DNA from: Vicinamibacterales bacterium
GTDB lineage: Bacteria > Acidobacteriota > Vicinamibacteria > Vicinamibacterales > SCN-69-37
Length of the DNA stretch: 64,000 bases
Assembly: GCA_030827135.1 (NCBI GenBank)
Contig: JAURFE010000005.1
Location: 1-64,000, forward strand
Direction: 5' to 3'
The notes beneath the pieces are model-generated. The model did not search any database. It was not told the origin of the DNA and saw nothing but the letters and a program-made list of their open reading frames with translations. This document shows, piece by piece, positions 38,306 through 46,873 of the stretch (its first letter is position 1; every line of letters starts with the position of its first letter). The position numbers were made by a program, and so were the translations under genes.

Positions 38306-39139
38306 ATGTCGTATGACGACCTGCCGCTGCGGCCGGGTACGGGCCAACGCCCGCCGCCTGTGCCGGAGCGCCCCCCCGCCGCCTCACCGCTCCGGTGGGT
38401 GGCCGTGGGTGCAGTCGCGCTTGTCGCCGGTGCCGCGCTGGCGTTCTGGTGGATGACCCGGGCCCAGCCGGAAGACCCCGTGCCCGCACCGACCGCGGCC
38501 AGTGACGGCGCGCAGTCGTCGAACCGGCCCCTCCGCCAGCCCATCGAACTGCCCGCGCTTGACGCGTCGGACGCGCTCTTCCGCGACCTCGTCGGCGTGT
38601 TGTCCCGCCACCCCGCCCTGGCGCGCCTGTTGGCGACCGATGGGCTGGTGCGGCGCGCGGTCCTCGCCGTCGAGCAGGTCGGTGACGGCCGCACGCCGTC
38701 TGTGCCGCTGATGCCCCTGCGTCCCCCCACGCGCCTTGCGATTGTCGGCGGTGCATCGGGCCCGATGGATGCGCGCACGTATGCCCGGTGGGACGCGGCG
38801 ACCACCGCCTTGACGTCCCTGAATCCGCCCGAGGCGGCGCAACTCTATGTCAACGTGAAGCCGTTGTTTGACGCGGCCTATGCGGAGCTTGGACATCCCG
38901 GTGGGGACTTTGATGCGGCGATCACCAGGGCAATCGACATGTTGACCGTCGCGCCGGTGCCCGCGTCCCCGCCGGACCTGTTGAGGCGCCTTGGCTACTT
39001 CGAGCACAGCGATGCCACGTTGCGGTCGCTCCGCCCCGTCCAGAAGCAGTTGATCCTGACAGGCCCGGATGCCCAGCGGCGCATCACCGACTGGCTGCGC
39101 CGTCTGGCCGCCGCACTCGACCTGCCGATTACCGGCTGA
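38306..39139 (+). CDS. DUF3014-domain membrane-anchored protein
   Basis: A 277-aa protein. A Pro-rich cytoplasmic N-terminus and one TM helix (about residues 29-50) precede a conserved domain: ELPALDASDALFRDLVG, LMPLRPP, AAQLYVNVKPLFDAAYAELG, and LRSLRPVQKQLILTGPD. This spacing matches DUF3014. Function is unknown. It starts five bases after the cREC gene stop, so it is likely cotranscribed; its 3' end overlaps the convergent methyltransferase by 11 bases. Confidence 0.85.
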   Translation: MSYDDLPLRPGTGQRPPPVPERPPAASPLRWVAVGAVALVAGAALAFWWMTRAQPEDPVPAPTAASDGAQSSNRPLRQPIELPALDASDALFRDLVGVLSRHPALARLLATDGLVRRAVLAVEQVGDGRTPSVPLMPLRPPTRLAIVGGASGPMDARTYARWDAATTALTSLNPPEAAQLYVNVKPLFDAAYAELGHPGGDFDAAITRAIDMLTVAPVPASPPDLLRRLGYFEHSDATLRSLRPVQKQLILTGPDAQRRITDWLRRLAAALDLPITG

Positions 39140-40199
39140 GTGACCGCGGTCGCATCCGGTAGTGCGTGACGAGCCACTCGTCACCGCCCCGCCATCCCCA
39201 CAGTTCCGCACACGCCATGAAGAACACACGCCAGCGCACCCACCAGCGGGTCGCCTCGGACGCGCCGTAGGTCTGTTCGAACAGCGGCCGCAACTCGTCG
39301 CGGTGGCGATCCATGTTGGCCAGCCAGGCCTCCGCGGTCTTCTGGTAGTGCGTACCTGATTCGCGCCAATGCCCGTCGACCACCAGATCGGCCTGGAACC
39401 ATGTGGGAAAATCGTCGGACGGCATGATGCCGCCGGTGAAGAAGTGGGCGGCCATCCAATCCGAACGGTCCCGCACTTCGTAGGCATAGGCGTACTGGTG
39501 ATGCGTGAAGATGTGAAAAAAGAGCAGGCCCTCGGGACGCAGCCAGCGCGCGATGCGCGCGAACAGCTCGCGCCAATTCCGCATGTGTTCGAACATCTCG
39601 ACCGACACCACCCGATCGAAGGTGCCCGGCGCCTCGAACGTGTTCATGTCGGCGGTGATCACGGTCAGGTTCGTGAGGCCGTCGCGCTGCGCGGTGGCGT
39701 CGATGAACGCTTTCTGCGTCCGGGAGTTCGAGACCACGACGATCTCACTGCCGGGATAGTGGCGGGCCATCCACAGGGACAGCGAACCCCAGCCGCAGCC
39801 CAGTTCAAGAATGCGCTGCCCGTCGGCGAGACCGGCGCGTTCGGCCGTCAGCGCGAGCATGCGGCGTTCGGCGTCATCGAGCGCGGTGACGCCGGGATCC
39901 CAGAAGGCGGACGAGTACTTGAGGTGGGCGCCGAGCACGCGCTGGAAGAAGGCCGTCGGCACCTCGTAGTGCTGGGTGTTCGCGGCGCGGGTCGCGACCG
40001 CGAGGGGGCCCTGACTGCGGGCGTCAACGAAGGCACGCATGCGCGCCTCGGCAGCCTCGGCGGAGGCCGACCGCTCTTCGCGGAGCCGGCCGGCAATGAT
40101 GCGCCGGATGCCCCAGCGGATGAGCCAGTCGGGCAGCCGGTCGCTCTCCAGCAAACGTTCCCGGATCGACTCCGTGCCCTGCCCTTCGTGTTGCTCCAT
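39129..40199 (-). CDS. Cfa-type SAM-dependent methyltransferase
   Basis: A 356-aa enzyme of the cyclopropane-fatty-acid synthase superfamily. Motifs include HYEVPTAFFQRVLG, SSAFWDPG, ILELGCGWGSLSLWMA, SVEMFEHMRNW, and FFHIFTHH. It lacks the N-terminal lipid-binding domain of the full Cfa at 43011 and is more similar to stand-alone Cfa-like methyltransferases. Substrate is probably an unsaturated lipid or similar molecule, but it could also be a small-molecule methyltransferase. The start at 40199 overlaps the start of the divergent desaturase. Confidence 0.8.
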   Translation of the reverse strand: MEQHEGQGTESIRERLLESDRLPDWLIRWGIRRIIAGRLREERSASAEAAEARMRAFVDARSQGPLAVATRAANTQHYEVPTAFFQRVLGAHLKYSSAFWDPGVTALDDAERRMLALTAERAGLADGQRILELGCGWGSLSLWMARHYPGSEIVVVSNSRTQKAFIDATAQRDGLTNLTVITADMNTFEAPGTFDRVVSVEMFEHMRNWRELFARIARWLRPEGLLFFHIFTHHQYAYAYEVRDRSDWMAAHFFTGGIMPSDDFPTWFQADLVVDGHWRESGTHYQKTAEAWLANMDRHRDELRPLFEQTYGASEATRWWVRWRVFFMACAELWGWRGGDEWLVTHYRMRPRSLSR

Positions 40200-40961
40200 C
40201 TCTCGACGCTCCTCGTGTTTGTGGTGCCGTTCAGTCCGTCGCTCGTGGCGTGGTGCGCCGGGTCGTATGTCCTGCGGATGTTTGGCGTCACCGCCGGCTA
40301 CCATCGATATTTCAGCCATCGATCCTACTCGCTGGCCCGGCCCTGGCAATTCGCTCTGGCCGTCCTGGCACAGACGTCGGGACAAAAAGGCGTCCTGTGG
40401 TGGGCGGCGCACCATCGCGACCATCATCAGCATTCAGACCGTCAGGCCGACGTGCATTCCCCCGTGCAGGAAGGCTTCTGGTGGTCACACGTCGGGTGGA
40501 TCCTGTCGCCCGACTATGACACCTACGACGCCAGGCGCGTCCCGGATTTCACCGTATTCCCCGAATTGCGATGGCTGGACCGCCATCACTGGGTCCCGTT
40601 CCTCGGCTACGGGGCGCTCCTCCTGGCGGTCGGCGGCACCGCGGTGTTTGTGTGGGGCTTCCTGGTCTCGACCGTCCTGCTGTATCACGGCACGTTTCTG
40701 ATCAACTCACTGGCCCACGTCTGGGGCACGCGCCGCTTTCCCACGCCGGATGAAAGCCGCAACAATTTCTGGCTGGCGCTGATCACCCTGGGCGAAGGCT
40801 GGCACAATAATCACCATCACTTCATGTCGAGCGTGCGACAGGGCATCCGCTGGTGGGAAATTGACGTGACGTACTACGTCCTGCGCGCGCTCTCCTGGGT
40901 GGGCATCACGCGCCAACTGCGTGACTTCCCCTCCACGCGGCGCGACGGGTCCACACCGTGA
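40188..40961 (+). CDS. Acyl-CoA/acyl-lipid desaturase (stearoyl-CoA 9-desaturase type)
   Basis: A ~257-aa membrane di-iron enzyme introducing a double bond in fatty acyl chains. The three histidine boxes are HRYFSH, HRDHHQHSD and HNNHHH, separated by hydrophobic segments. The first TM (LLHLSTLLVFVV) starts almost at residue 1, so the start codon is uncertain: GTG at 40188 is used; TTG 40191 is equally possible, and no ATG precedes the first His box. It overlaps the divergent Cfa-type gene head to head by about 12 bases. The stop overlaps the GTG of the next gene. Confidence 0.85.
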   Translation: MLLHLSTLLVFVVPFSPSLVAWCAGSYVLRMFGVTAGYHRYFSHRSYSLARPWQFALAVLAQTSGQKGVLWWAAHHRDHHQHSDRQADVHSPVQEGFWWSHVGWILSPDYDTYDARRVPDFTVFPELRWLDRHHWVPFLGYGALLLAVGGTAVFVWGFLVSTVLLYHGTFLINSLAHVWGTRRFPTPDESRNNFWLALITLGEGWHNNHHHFMSSVRQGIRWWEIDVTYYVLRALSWVGITRQLRDFPSTRRDGSTP

Positions 40962-42214
40962 CGCGCCGCGTCGTGGTGGTCGGCGGCGGCATTGCGGGCC
41001 TCTCGGCCGCCTGGCTGCTGTCGAAGCAACACGAGGTGGTGCTCCTGGAGCAGGCTTCGCGTCTCGGCGGCCACACGCACACCCACGACGTCCCCGACGC
41101 GCAGGTCCCGGGCGGCATCGTGCGTCTGGACACGGGTTTCCTGGTGCACAACAACCGCACCTACCCGCTTCTTGTGCGCCTGTTTCACGAATTGGGTGTG
41201 GAATGCATCGACTCGGACATGTCGTTTGCGGTCACCGGTCGCCGGCCTGATTTCGAGTACAGTAGCCGCAATCTCAACGGACTCTTCGCTCAGCGTTCAA
41301 ACCTCGTGCGCCCTGGACACTACCGCTTGCTGTCCGAAATTCTGCGCTTCAATCGTGAGGCCCCGCGCCTGCTGACCCACCCGGGGGCCGCACAGATGCC
41401 CCTCGGGGATTTTCTCGACAGTCACAGGTTCACCGGAGAATTTCTCGAACGGTTCCTGTTTCCGATGGCGTCCGCCGTCTGGTCCGCCGCCTGGCCGACC
41501 CTGCGCGCGTTCCCCGCGACAACCCTGATCCGGTTCTTCCACAACCACGGGATGTTGTCCGCGACGGACAACCCGGTGTGGCGCGTCGTGCGCGGCGGCA
41601 GCGCCACCTACATTCCCCGACTGCTGCAGACGCCTCGCCTCACCGTGCGCACCAACACGGCACCGGCCAGGGTGACGCGCACGGCCGGCGCCGTCCGCGT
41701 GGAGATCACCGGTCAGCCCTCCCTTGAGGCCGACGACGTGGTGTTTGCGTGTCATGGCGATCAGGTCCTGCCGCTGTTGGCGGACGCGACGGACGCCGAG
41801 CGGCGGGTCCTGTCGTCGTTCACGACCAGCGTCAACGACACGTGGCTCCACACCGACGCGTCGTTCCTGCCGAGGCGTCGGGCCGCCCGCGCATCATGGA
41901 ACGTGCTGATCGGCGAACGCGACGAGGCGTGCCTCACCTACGACCTGAATCGGCTCCAGCAGTTGAAGACGCCCACCCAGTACTGCGTCACGCTGAATCC
42001 GCCCAGGCCCATCGCCCCCGATCGGGTGCTGGCGCGCATGCGCTACACGCATCCCCTGTTCACGCGTGAAGCCGTGGCGGCCCAGGCGCAGTGGGCGGAC
42101 ATCAGCGGCCGGCATCGCGCGCACTTCTGCGGCGCGTACTGGTTCTACGGCTTCCACGAGGACGGCCTGCGGTCGGCGGTGCGCGTCGCTGAGGCGCTGG
42201 GGGTGACGTGGTAA
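40958..42214 (+). CDS. FAD-dependent amine-oxidase-like oxidoreductase
   Basis: A 418-aa flavoprotein. The Rossmann start VVVVGGGIAGLSAAWLL and the LEQASRLGGHTHTH substrate-site segment match the NAD(P)-binding Rossmann/amine oxidase family that sits beside cfa and DUF1365 genes in many bacteria. The C-terminal HFCGAYWFYGFHEDGLRSA is the FAD-contact end. Probably acts on unsaturated fatty acyl groups or their cyclopropane derivatives (inference from neighbours). GTG overlaps the desaturase stop by four bases. Confidence 0.85.
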   Translation: MTRRVVVVGGGIAGLSAAWLLSKQHEVVLLEQASRLGGHTHTHDVPDAQVPGGIVRLDTGFLVHNNRTYPLLVRLFHELGVECIDSDMSFAVTGRRPDFEYSSRNLNGLFAQRSNLVRPGHYRLLSEILRFNREAPRLLTHPGAAQMPLGDFLDSHRFTGEFLERFLFPMASAVWSAAWPTLRAFPATTLIRFFHNHGMLSATDNPVWRVVRGGSATYIPRLLQTPRLTVRTNTAPARVTRTAGAVRVEITGQPSLEADDVVFACHGDQVLPLLADATDAERRVLSSFTTSVNDTWLHTDASFLPRRRAARASWNVLIGERDEACLTYDLNRLQQLKTPTQYCVTLNPPRPIAPDRVLARMRYTHPLFTREAVAAQAQWADISGRHRAHFCGAYWFYGFHEDGLRSAVRVAEALGVTW

Positions 42215-43014
42215 CCGGGCACGCGCTCTATGTGGGCCGACTGCGGCATCGACGCTTCCGTCCCACGCCGCACGAATTCATCTACACGCTGTTTATGCCA
42301 CTCCTCGACATCGACCGCCTCGACGAGGCGGCCGAGGTCTCACGCCTGGTCTCGCGAAACCACTTCAACTGGGCGTCAATCGACGACCGCGACCACGTCG
42401 GGCCTGCCGCACTCCCCTTGCGCGAGCGCCTCGCCGCGCGTGCCCGTGCCGACAGCCGCACGCTGCCCGACGGACCGATCTACGTGCTCAGCCATCTTCG
42501 CTACCTGGGATATGCGTTCAACCCGATCTCGTTCTACTTCTGCTTCGACGCGACGCACACCCTCGCGACCATCGTCGCCGAGGTGAACAGCACGTTCGGC
42601 GAGCAGACGCTCTACTGGCTGCCCGGCAGCGCCACCCCGAACGGCGTCGTGCGACACCGCACGGCCAAGACGATGCACGTGTCGCCGTTTAATGAGGCGC
42701 ATCTCGACTACGACTTCACCGTCACATCCCCGGGCGCCGCGGGCACGTCCCTCGTTGCGCACATGACAACCATCGATCGGACGGAGGGCACCGACGTGCC
42801 GTTTTTTGATGCGACCCTGACGCTGGAACGGCAGCCGTGGGACGCCGCCCATCTCCATCGCGCGCTGCGGCGTCATCCGTGGATGACCGCCAAGGTGATT
42901 AGCGCGATTCACTTCGAAGCGCTGCGGCTGTGGTGGAAGGGCCTGAAGTACGTGCCACATCCGTTGACGCCGCAGCAACGACGCCACAAACGCGAACAGG
43001 AGGCCCGCGCATGA
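42208..43014 (+). CDS. DUF1365 family protein
   Basis: A 268-aa protein. Conserved segments: YVGRLRHRRFRPTPHEFIY, LRYLGYAFNPISFYFCF, EVNSTFGE, KTMHVSPFN and IHFEALRLWWKG. This family occurs next to FAD oxidoreductases and cyclopropane-fatty-acid synthases in many bacteria. Biochemical role is not established, but the context is lipid modification. GTG start overlaps the upstream gene by seven bases; the stop overlaps the cfa start (ATGA). Confidence 0.9.
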   Translation: MVTGHALYVGRLRHRRFRPTPHEFIYTLFMPLLDIDRLDEAAEVSRLVSRNHFNWASIDDRDHVGPAALPLRERLAARARADSRTLPDGPIYVLSHLRYLGYAFNPISFYFCFDATHTLATIVAEVNSTFGEQTLYWLPGSATPNGVVRHRTAKTMHVSPFNEAHLDYDFTVTSPGAAGTSLVAHMTTIDRTEGTDVPFFDATLTLERQPWDAAHLHRALRRHPWMTAKVISAIHFEALRLWWKGLKYVPHPLTPQQRRHKREQEARA

Positions 43015-44282
43015 CCTGGAAGCAGACACACGCCCGCCGCGCATTTTTTGCCGCGGCCGAACACCTCGCCCACGGCAGCCTCGACGTCGTGTGTCCGGAT
43101 CGCACGTGGCAGTTCGGACGGCCGGGGACGGGGCCGGCCGCGATGCTGGTGGTGCACAACGAGCGGGTCTTCGAACGTGCCCTGTTCGGCGGCGACCTCG
43201 CGCTTGGCGAGTCGTTTGTGGACGGCGATTTTTCGTCGCCGGACCTGGTGGCCCTGCTGCGGCTCGCTGTCAGGAACATGGCGGTGTTCCGCGCGCTCAA
43301 CGGCCCGTGGTCGTGGGTCAGCCGGCAGTTGGCGTCGGTCGCGCACTGGCGGCGCCGCAACACCCGCGCCGGGAGCCGTCGGAACATCGCGGCGCACTAC
43401 GACCTGGGCAACGACTTCTTCAGCCTGTTCCTCGACGAGGCGCTGGCGTACTCGGCAGCCTGGTACGACACGACGGGCGACTCGCTCGAGCAGGCGCAGA
43501 TCAACAAGTTCGATCGTATCTGCCGCAAACTGCAGCTGACTCCGGACGATCACCTCCTGGAGATCGGCACGGGATGGGGCGGATTCGCGGCGTACGCAGC
43601 CACACACTACGGCTGCCGGATCACCACCACCACGATCAGCCGCGAGCAGTTCGACGGCGCCCGACAGCGATTTGAGGCCCTCGGAGACGCCGGCCGCCGC
43701 ATCACCCTGCTCTGCGAGGACTATCGCGACCTGACCGGCCAGTTCGACAAGCTGGTCAGCATCGAAATGTTCGAGGCCGTGGGGCTCGAACATTACGACA
43801 CGTTCTTTCGCACCGTGGACCGATTGACCGCCCCTGACGGCGCCGCGCTGCTGCAGCTGATCACCATGAACGACCAGGATTTCCACCGGTCCTACCGGGG
43901 GACCACCGACTGGATTCAAACCTACATCTTCCCCGGCTCCGAACTGGGATCGCTGTCGGAGATTCACCAGTCGCTCGGTCGCGTCACGACGCTCCGCCCC
44001 TTCCACCTGGAAGACCTCGGCGTGCACTACGCTTGCACACTCGCGGCCTGGCGCGAACGGTTCCATGATCGGTTGCATGATGTGCGTCGGCTGGGGATGG
44101 ATGACCGTTTCATTCGCATGTGGGACCTGTACCTGGCTTACTGCGAAGCAGCGTTTCGGGAGCGGCACATCTCGGACGTCCAGTTCCTGCTGACCCGCGC
44201 GTATCACGACGCGCGATACATGGGCGACCCAGTACCGGCCGCTACGGATCCGTCATTTGCGACTTCAACGCACTTGGCATGA
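43011..44282 (+). CDS. cfa: Cyclopropane-fatty-acyl-phospholipid synthase
   Basis: Adds a methylene bridge from SAM across double bonds of membrane phospholipid acyl chains; 423 aa. It has an N-terminal lipid-binding domain (FGRPGTGPAAMLVVHNERVFERALFGGDLALGESFVDGDF), then NIAAHYDLGNDFFSLFLDE, LLEIGTGWGGFAAYAA, SIEMFEAVGLEHYDTFF and YIFPGSEL. Full-length domain order matches bacterial Cfa. The desaturase upstream could supply the double bond it uses. Confidence 0.92.
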   Translation: MTWKQTHARRAFFAAAEHLAHGSLDVVCPDRTWQFGRPGTGPAAMLVVHNERVFERALFGGDLALGESFVDGDFSSPDLVALLRLAVRNMAVFRALNGPWSWVSRQLASVAHWRRRNTRAGSRRNIAAHYDLGNDFFSLFLDEALAYSAAWYDTTGDSLEQAQINKFDRICRKLQLTPDDHLLEIGTGWGGFAAYAATHYGCRITTTTISREQFDGARQRFEALGDAGRRITLLCEDYRDLTGQFDKLVSIEMFEAVGLEHYDTFFRTVDRLTAPDGAALLQLITMNDQDFHRSYRGTTDWIQTYIFPGSELGSLSEIHQSLGRVTTLRPFHLEDLGVHYACTLAAWRERFHDRLHDVRRLGMDDRFIRMWDLYLAYCEAAFRERHISDVQFLLTRAYHDARYMGDPVPAATDPSFATSTHLA

Positions 44283-44319
44283 CACATCAGGTCCGTAGTG
44301 GTGTACAGTCCGAGCGTCG

Positions 44320-44568
44320 ATGCGGAAGTGCCCTGCCTGCGGATCGTCTCGGATATACCCGTCCCGGCTCAGGTCCCTGCTTGAGCAGGCCAGACGCACG
44401 TTCAGCGAGAAGCAGCCGTACCGCTGTCACGCCTGCAATCATCGCGGCTGGTACCAGATTTACGTGCCGCTGACCGAAGGGCCCGACGACAAGCCTGAAG
44501 ACCTCCGCACGGGGCTCTCCTCTACGCCGATTACCCCGGACGACCTCGACCGGATCGATCGCACGTAG
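44320..44568 (+). CDS. Small zinc-ribbon protein
   Basis: An 82-aa protein: CPACGSSRIYPSRLRS...YRCHACNHRGWYQIYV, two CxxC knuckles about 33 residues apart, then an acidic tail ending DDLDRIDRT. The ribbon and tail resemble those of the cREC protein at 37345 (CPQCGFSHLRPSR...CQTCGWRG and an end IERIDPDDVE), suggesting a shared family. Function unknown. Confidence 0.7.
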   Translation: MRKCPACGSSRIYPSRLRSLLEQARRTFSEKQPYRCHACNHRGWYQIYVPLTEGPDDKPEDLRTGLSSTPITPDDLDRIDRT

Positions 44569-44570
44569 GG

Positions 44571-45635
44571 TTACTGGTTCAGCGCCCGGCGCATGCCCGG
44601 CGTGACCAGCACGCGCAGCATGCGGCTGTAGCTGCGCACGCCATCCTCCACGCGATTGGACCGGAGATAGCCATCGTAGACCCTGAACGCAGTGTCGCGC
44701 ACTACGGGTTGTTGACGGGCAAGGCGGGTGGCGAGTGCCTGGATGTCCGCCACGACACCGGGGTCCAGCGTCGCGCGAATTGCCGACCACTCGCCGCGCG
44801 GCAACACCGTGGCCGTCTCAAGCACGACTGCGAAGTGCGCGCTGTAGGCGAGTCCGGGATCACCCAGCACACACGCGAGCCATGCGACCGCGCTGGCGTC
44901 GGCTTCATCGGCGAATCCGGCGAGATGGGCCCACTCATGGGCGAGCACCATCGGGCGCTCGAAGGGCAGCAGGTCCGGATGCACGATCGACTCAAGCGCG
45001 ATCGGATTGACCATGCCGGTCACGCCGGCGGCCGTAAAAAATGGGGTCAGCAGCGGTGAATGTTTTGGGCGACCGGCCACCGACAGCGGTGCCTGCCCGA
45101 GCCGCTGTAACGCGCGCTGAAACGACGGTTCCAGCCGCGCGGCGATCTCCGGATAGCCGCTGGGATGCCCGAGCGCCTGCGGACGCGTCGCCCCGGCCGC
45201 GCGCGCGGCCTGCCGCGCCAACGCGACCATCGCCGCGGGGGCCGGAGGCGCCCCGGGATCTCCGCCGAGCGTCAGTTCGAGCGGCAGCCGTCGATAGTTG
45301 AGTCCCCATGCCATCAGAAACAGCAGCGCCAGCAGCGCCGCGACGCGCACGATGCGACGGGCGCCTTCCCACAGGGCCCCGCGCCAGCCGCGCGCCCGCC
45401 CTGCCGTCACGACCCGTATGGCGACCGAGACAAGAAACACCGCGGCCAGCACCAGTCCCACGTCGATAATCGCCACCGGCGTCAGATTGCTGACCGTCGT
45501 CAGGCCGCGCTGAATCATCGGAAAGATCGCGCGCGAGTACCACGCTTCCACAGCCCAACCCGGCCACGGCGTCACGGCGATGGCCGCGACTGCGAGTGGC
45601 ACAAGCCACCAGCCCCGGACGCGCACCCGTGTCAT
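44571..45635 (-). CDS. DUF3810 membrane metalloprotease-like protein
   Basis: A 354-aa protein. TM segments at about residues 10-28, 45-70 and 88-108 precede a periplasmic or cytoplasmic domain with PMVLAHEWAHLAGFADEADASAVAWL, an HExxH-type zinc motif with a downstream Glu. Those features match DUF3810. The conserved SPLLTPFFTAAGVTGMVNP precedes the motif. Substrate unknown. The ATG at 45635 overlaps the stop of the short upstream gene (ATGA). Confidence 0.82.
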   Translation of the reverse strand: MTRVRVRGWWLVPLAVAAIAVTPWPGWAVEAWYSRAIFPMIQRGLTTVSNLTPVAIIDVGLVLAAVFLVSVAIRVVTAGRARGWRGALWEGARRIVRVAALLALLFLMAWGLNYRRLPLELTLGGDPGAPPAPAAMVALARQAARAAGATRPQALGHPSGYPEIAARLEPSFQRALQRLGQAPLSVAGRPKHSPLLTPFFTAAGVTGMVNPIALESIVHPDLLPFERPMVLAHEWAHLAGFADEADASAVAWLACVLGDPGLAYSAHFAVVLETATVLPRGEWSAIRATLDPGVVADIQALATRLARQQPVVRDTAFRVYDGYLRSNRVEDGVRSYSRMLRVLVTPGMRRALNQ

Positions 45636-45793
45636 GGCGTGAAGTGCGCGTCGTCTTCCACCGTCCACGGCGCACGGTCGATCTCATCCCACTTGCCAAT
45701 CACGAACGCGGCAATCACCCGCCCATCCACGACTCCGAGCTGGCGCTCCACGCCGCCAATCATCTGATCAGTGGTCAAGCGCGCAACATCCAT
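45632..45793 (-). CDS. Hypothetical 53-aa protein coupled to DUF3810 gene
   Basis: A short protein (MDVARLTTDQMIGG...) with mixed charged and hydrophobic residues and no recognised domain. Support comes from an AGGAAGAGG site before the ATG at 45793 and the ATGA overlap with the next gene. It may be an unrecognised small conserved protein. Confidence 0.6.
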   Translation of the reverse strand: MDVARLTTDQMIGGVERQLGVVDGRVIAAFVIGKWDEIDRAPWTVEDDAHFTP

Positions 45794-46299
45794 ACCTGCC
45801 TCTTCCTTCGATGGAGGACGATGGTGAAATCCTCGCGACAACCCACCCAGCCGCGCCACTTTCGCACCGCAACGGGAAGGGTTTCTTGAGCACCACCCTG
45901 GAGCGTCTTAGTTCGCAGAGGACCAACATGGTTCAGAACAGTCAAGCGTCAAGGAAAAGCCCCACTCTCATCATCGATGACACGCCGACCATTATCGAGG
46001 GGGCGCCAGTCGGCGACCTGCGCCCCGTAGCCGCTACTACCTGTCAGTTCGCTGGCATAGCGAGGAGGATCGCCGATAGTCGGTATTACGTGGGTCCTTG
46101 CCAAGCATAATGAGCCCAGGTCCAACCGGTCGATGCCACGATGGCGGCGAGTCTATCAGCAGGGGTCTGGTAGCCAAGCGTCTTGCGCGGACGGCCAGTG
46201 AGCCGTCGCGCGATGCTATCGAGTTGCGTCCGGGGAGCCCTTCGCGTGTCGGAGCCGATCGAGCTCAAGGGGCGGGTCGAGGGTAACATCGTCGGCGGC
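45794..46299. other. 506-base spacer with no confident gene
   Basis: An open frame at 45811-46110 (+, 99 codons) lacks recognisable motifs or a convincing ribosome site, so it is not called. The rest holds the IS30-type remnant described separately. The region separates two minus-strand units and has somewhat lower GC than its surroundings around 45900-46000 by eye. Confidence 0.5.
46125..46229 (-). pseudogene. IS30-family transposase C-terminal remnant
   Basis: About 35 codons read QLDSIARRLTGRPRKTLGYQ followed by TPADRLAAIVASTG, the characteristic C-terminus of IS30-type DDE transposases. Nothing upstream in this frame resembles the rest of the enzyme, so over 85% is missing. The stop normally found after this segment is absent and the frame runs on to 46086. 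No terminal inverted repeats were found. Confidence 0.75.
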
Positions 46300-46794
46300 T
46301 TACTCCGGCTGACGGTCTCGTACCGTGATGGACGAGACTGCGACAGTCACATCCAAGGCATCCTCACCGTGGAACGGGGTAGCGCCTTCATCCACGGGCC
46401 GATCGCGGTCACCGATTGCGGCACGGAGGTGCCCGGCAGTCCGATCAACGGCTCCGAGCAACTGTCCCATCGCGAAGGGCTTCGACACGACCTCGAACGC
46501 GCCGAGCGCGGCCGCGTTCGAGAGAAGGAATTCTTTCGCGATGAGCCCACCGCCGGAGATTGCGATGACTGGCACGTCGATTCGCCGTTTCCTCACCGTC
46601 GTGATCAACTCGATCCCATCCATCCCCGGCATGTTGATGTCGGTGATGACGACGTCGAACTCGAGGACCTCGAGCCTCCTGATGCCCTCACGGCCGTCGG
46701 TCGCGGTCTGCACTTCATGACCGGCGCGCGTCAGGACCCGGGCCACAAGGTCTCGGGTTCCGGGATCGTCCTCGATTACGAGAATGCGCGCCAT
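46300..46794 (-). CDS. Single-domain response regulator (CheY-like)
   Basis: A 164-aa protein with a receiver domain at residues ~1-120: acidic pair in VIEDDPG, phospho-acceptor Asp in VVITDINMPGMDG, and Lys in VVSKPFA. The ~45-residue C-terminal extension shows no DNA-binding motif. No histidine kinase is adjacent, so it is an orphan. The ATG at 46794 is preferred to the TTG one codon earlier. Confidence 0.88.
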   Translation of the reverse strand: MARILVIEDDPGTRDLVARVLTRAGHEVQTATDGREGIRRLEVLEFDVVITDINMPGMDGIELITTVRKRRIDVPVIAISGGGLIAKEFLLSNAAALGAFEVVSKPFAMGQLLGAVDRTAGHLRAAIGDRDRPVDEGATPFHGEDALDVTVAVSSITVRDRQPE

Positions 46795-46873
46795 CAATTA
46801 GCTCCTTGGCCCCCTAGGGAGCCGGCTTCCATCCGCCAAATCCCCCGCCAACGATAACGACGCGTGGACGCAC

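Noticed and set aside
45811-46110. Open frame of 99 codons on the plus strand
   Set aside because: No domain, no clear ribosome site, unusual composition; overlaps a decayed insertion-element region.
46183-46857. 225-codon open frame on the plus strand
   Set aside because: It is the antisense shadow of the response regulator gene and of the IS30 remnant.
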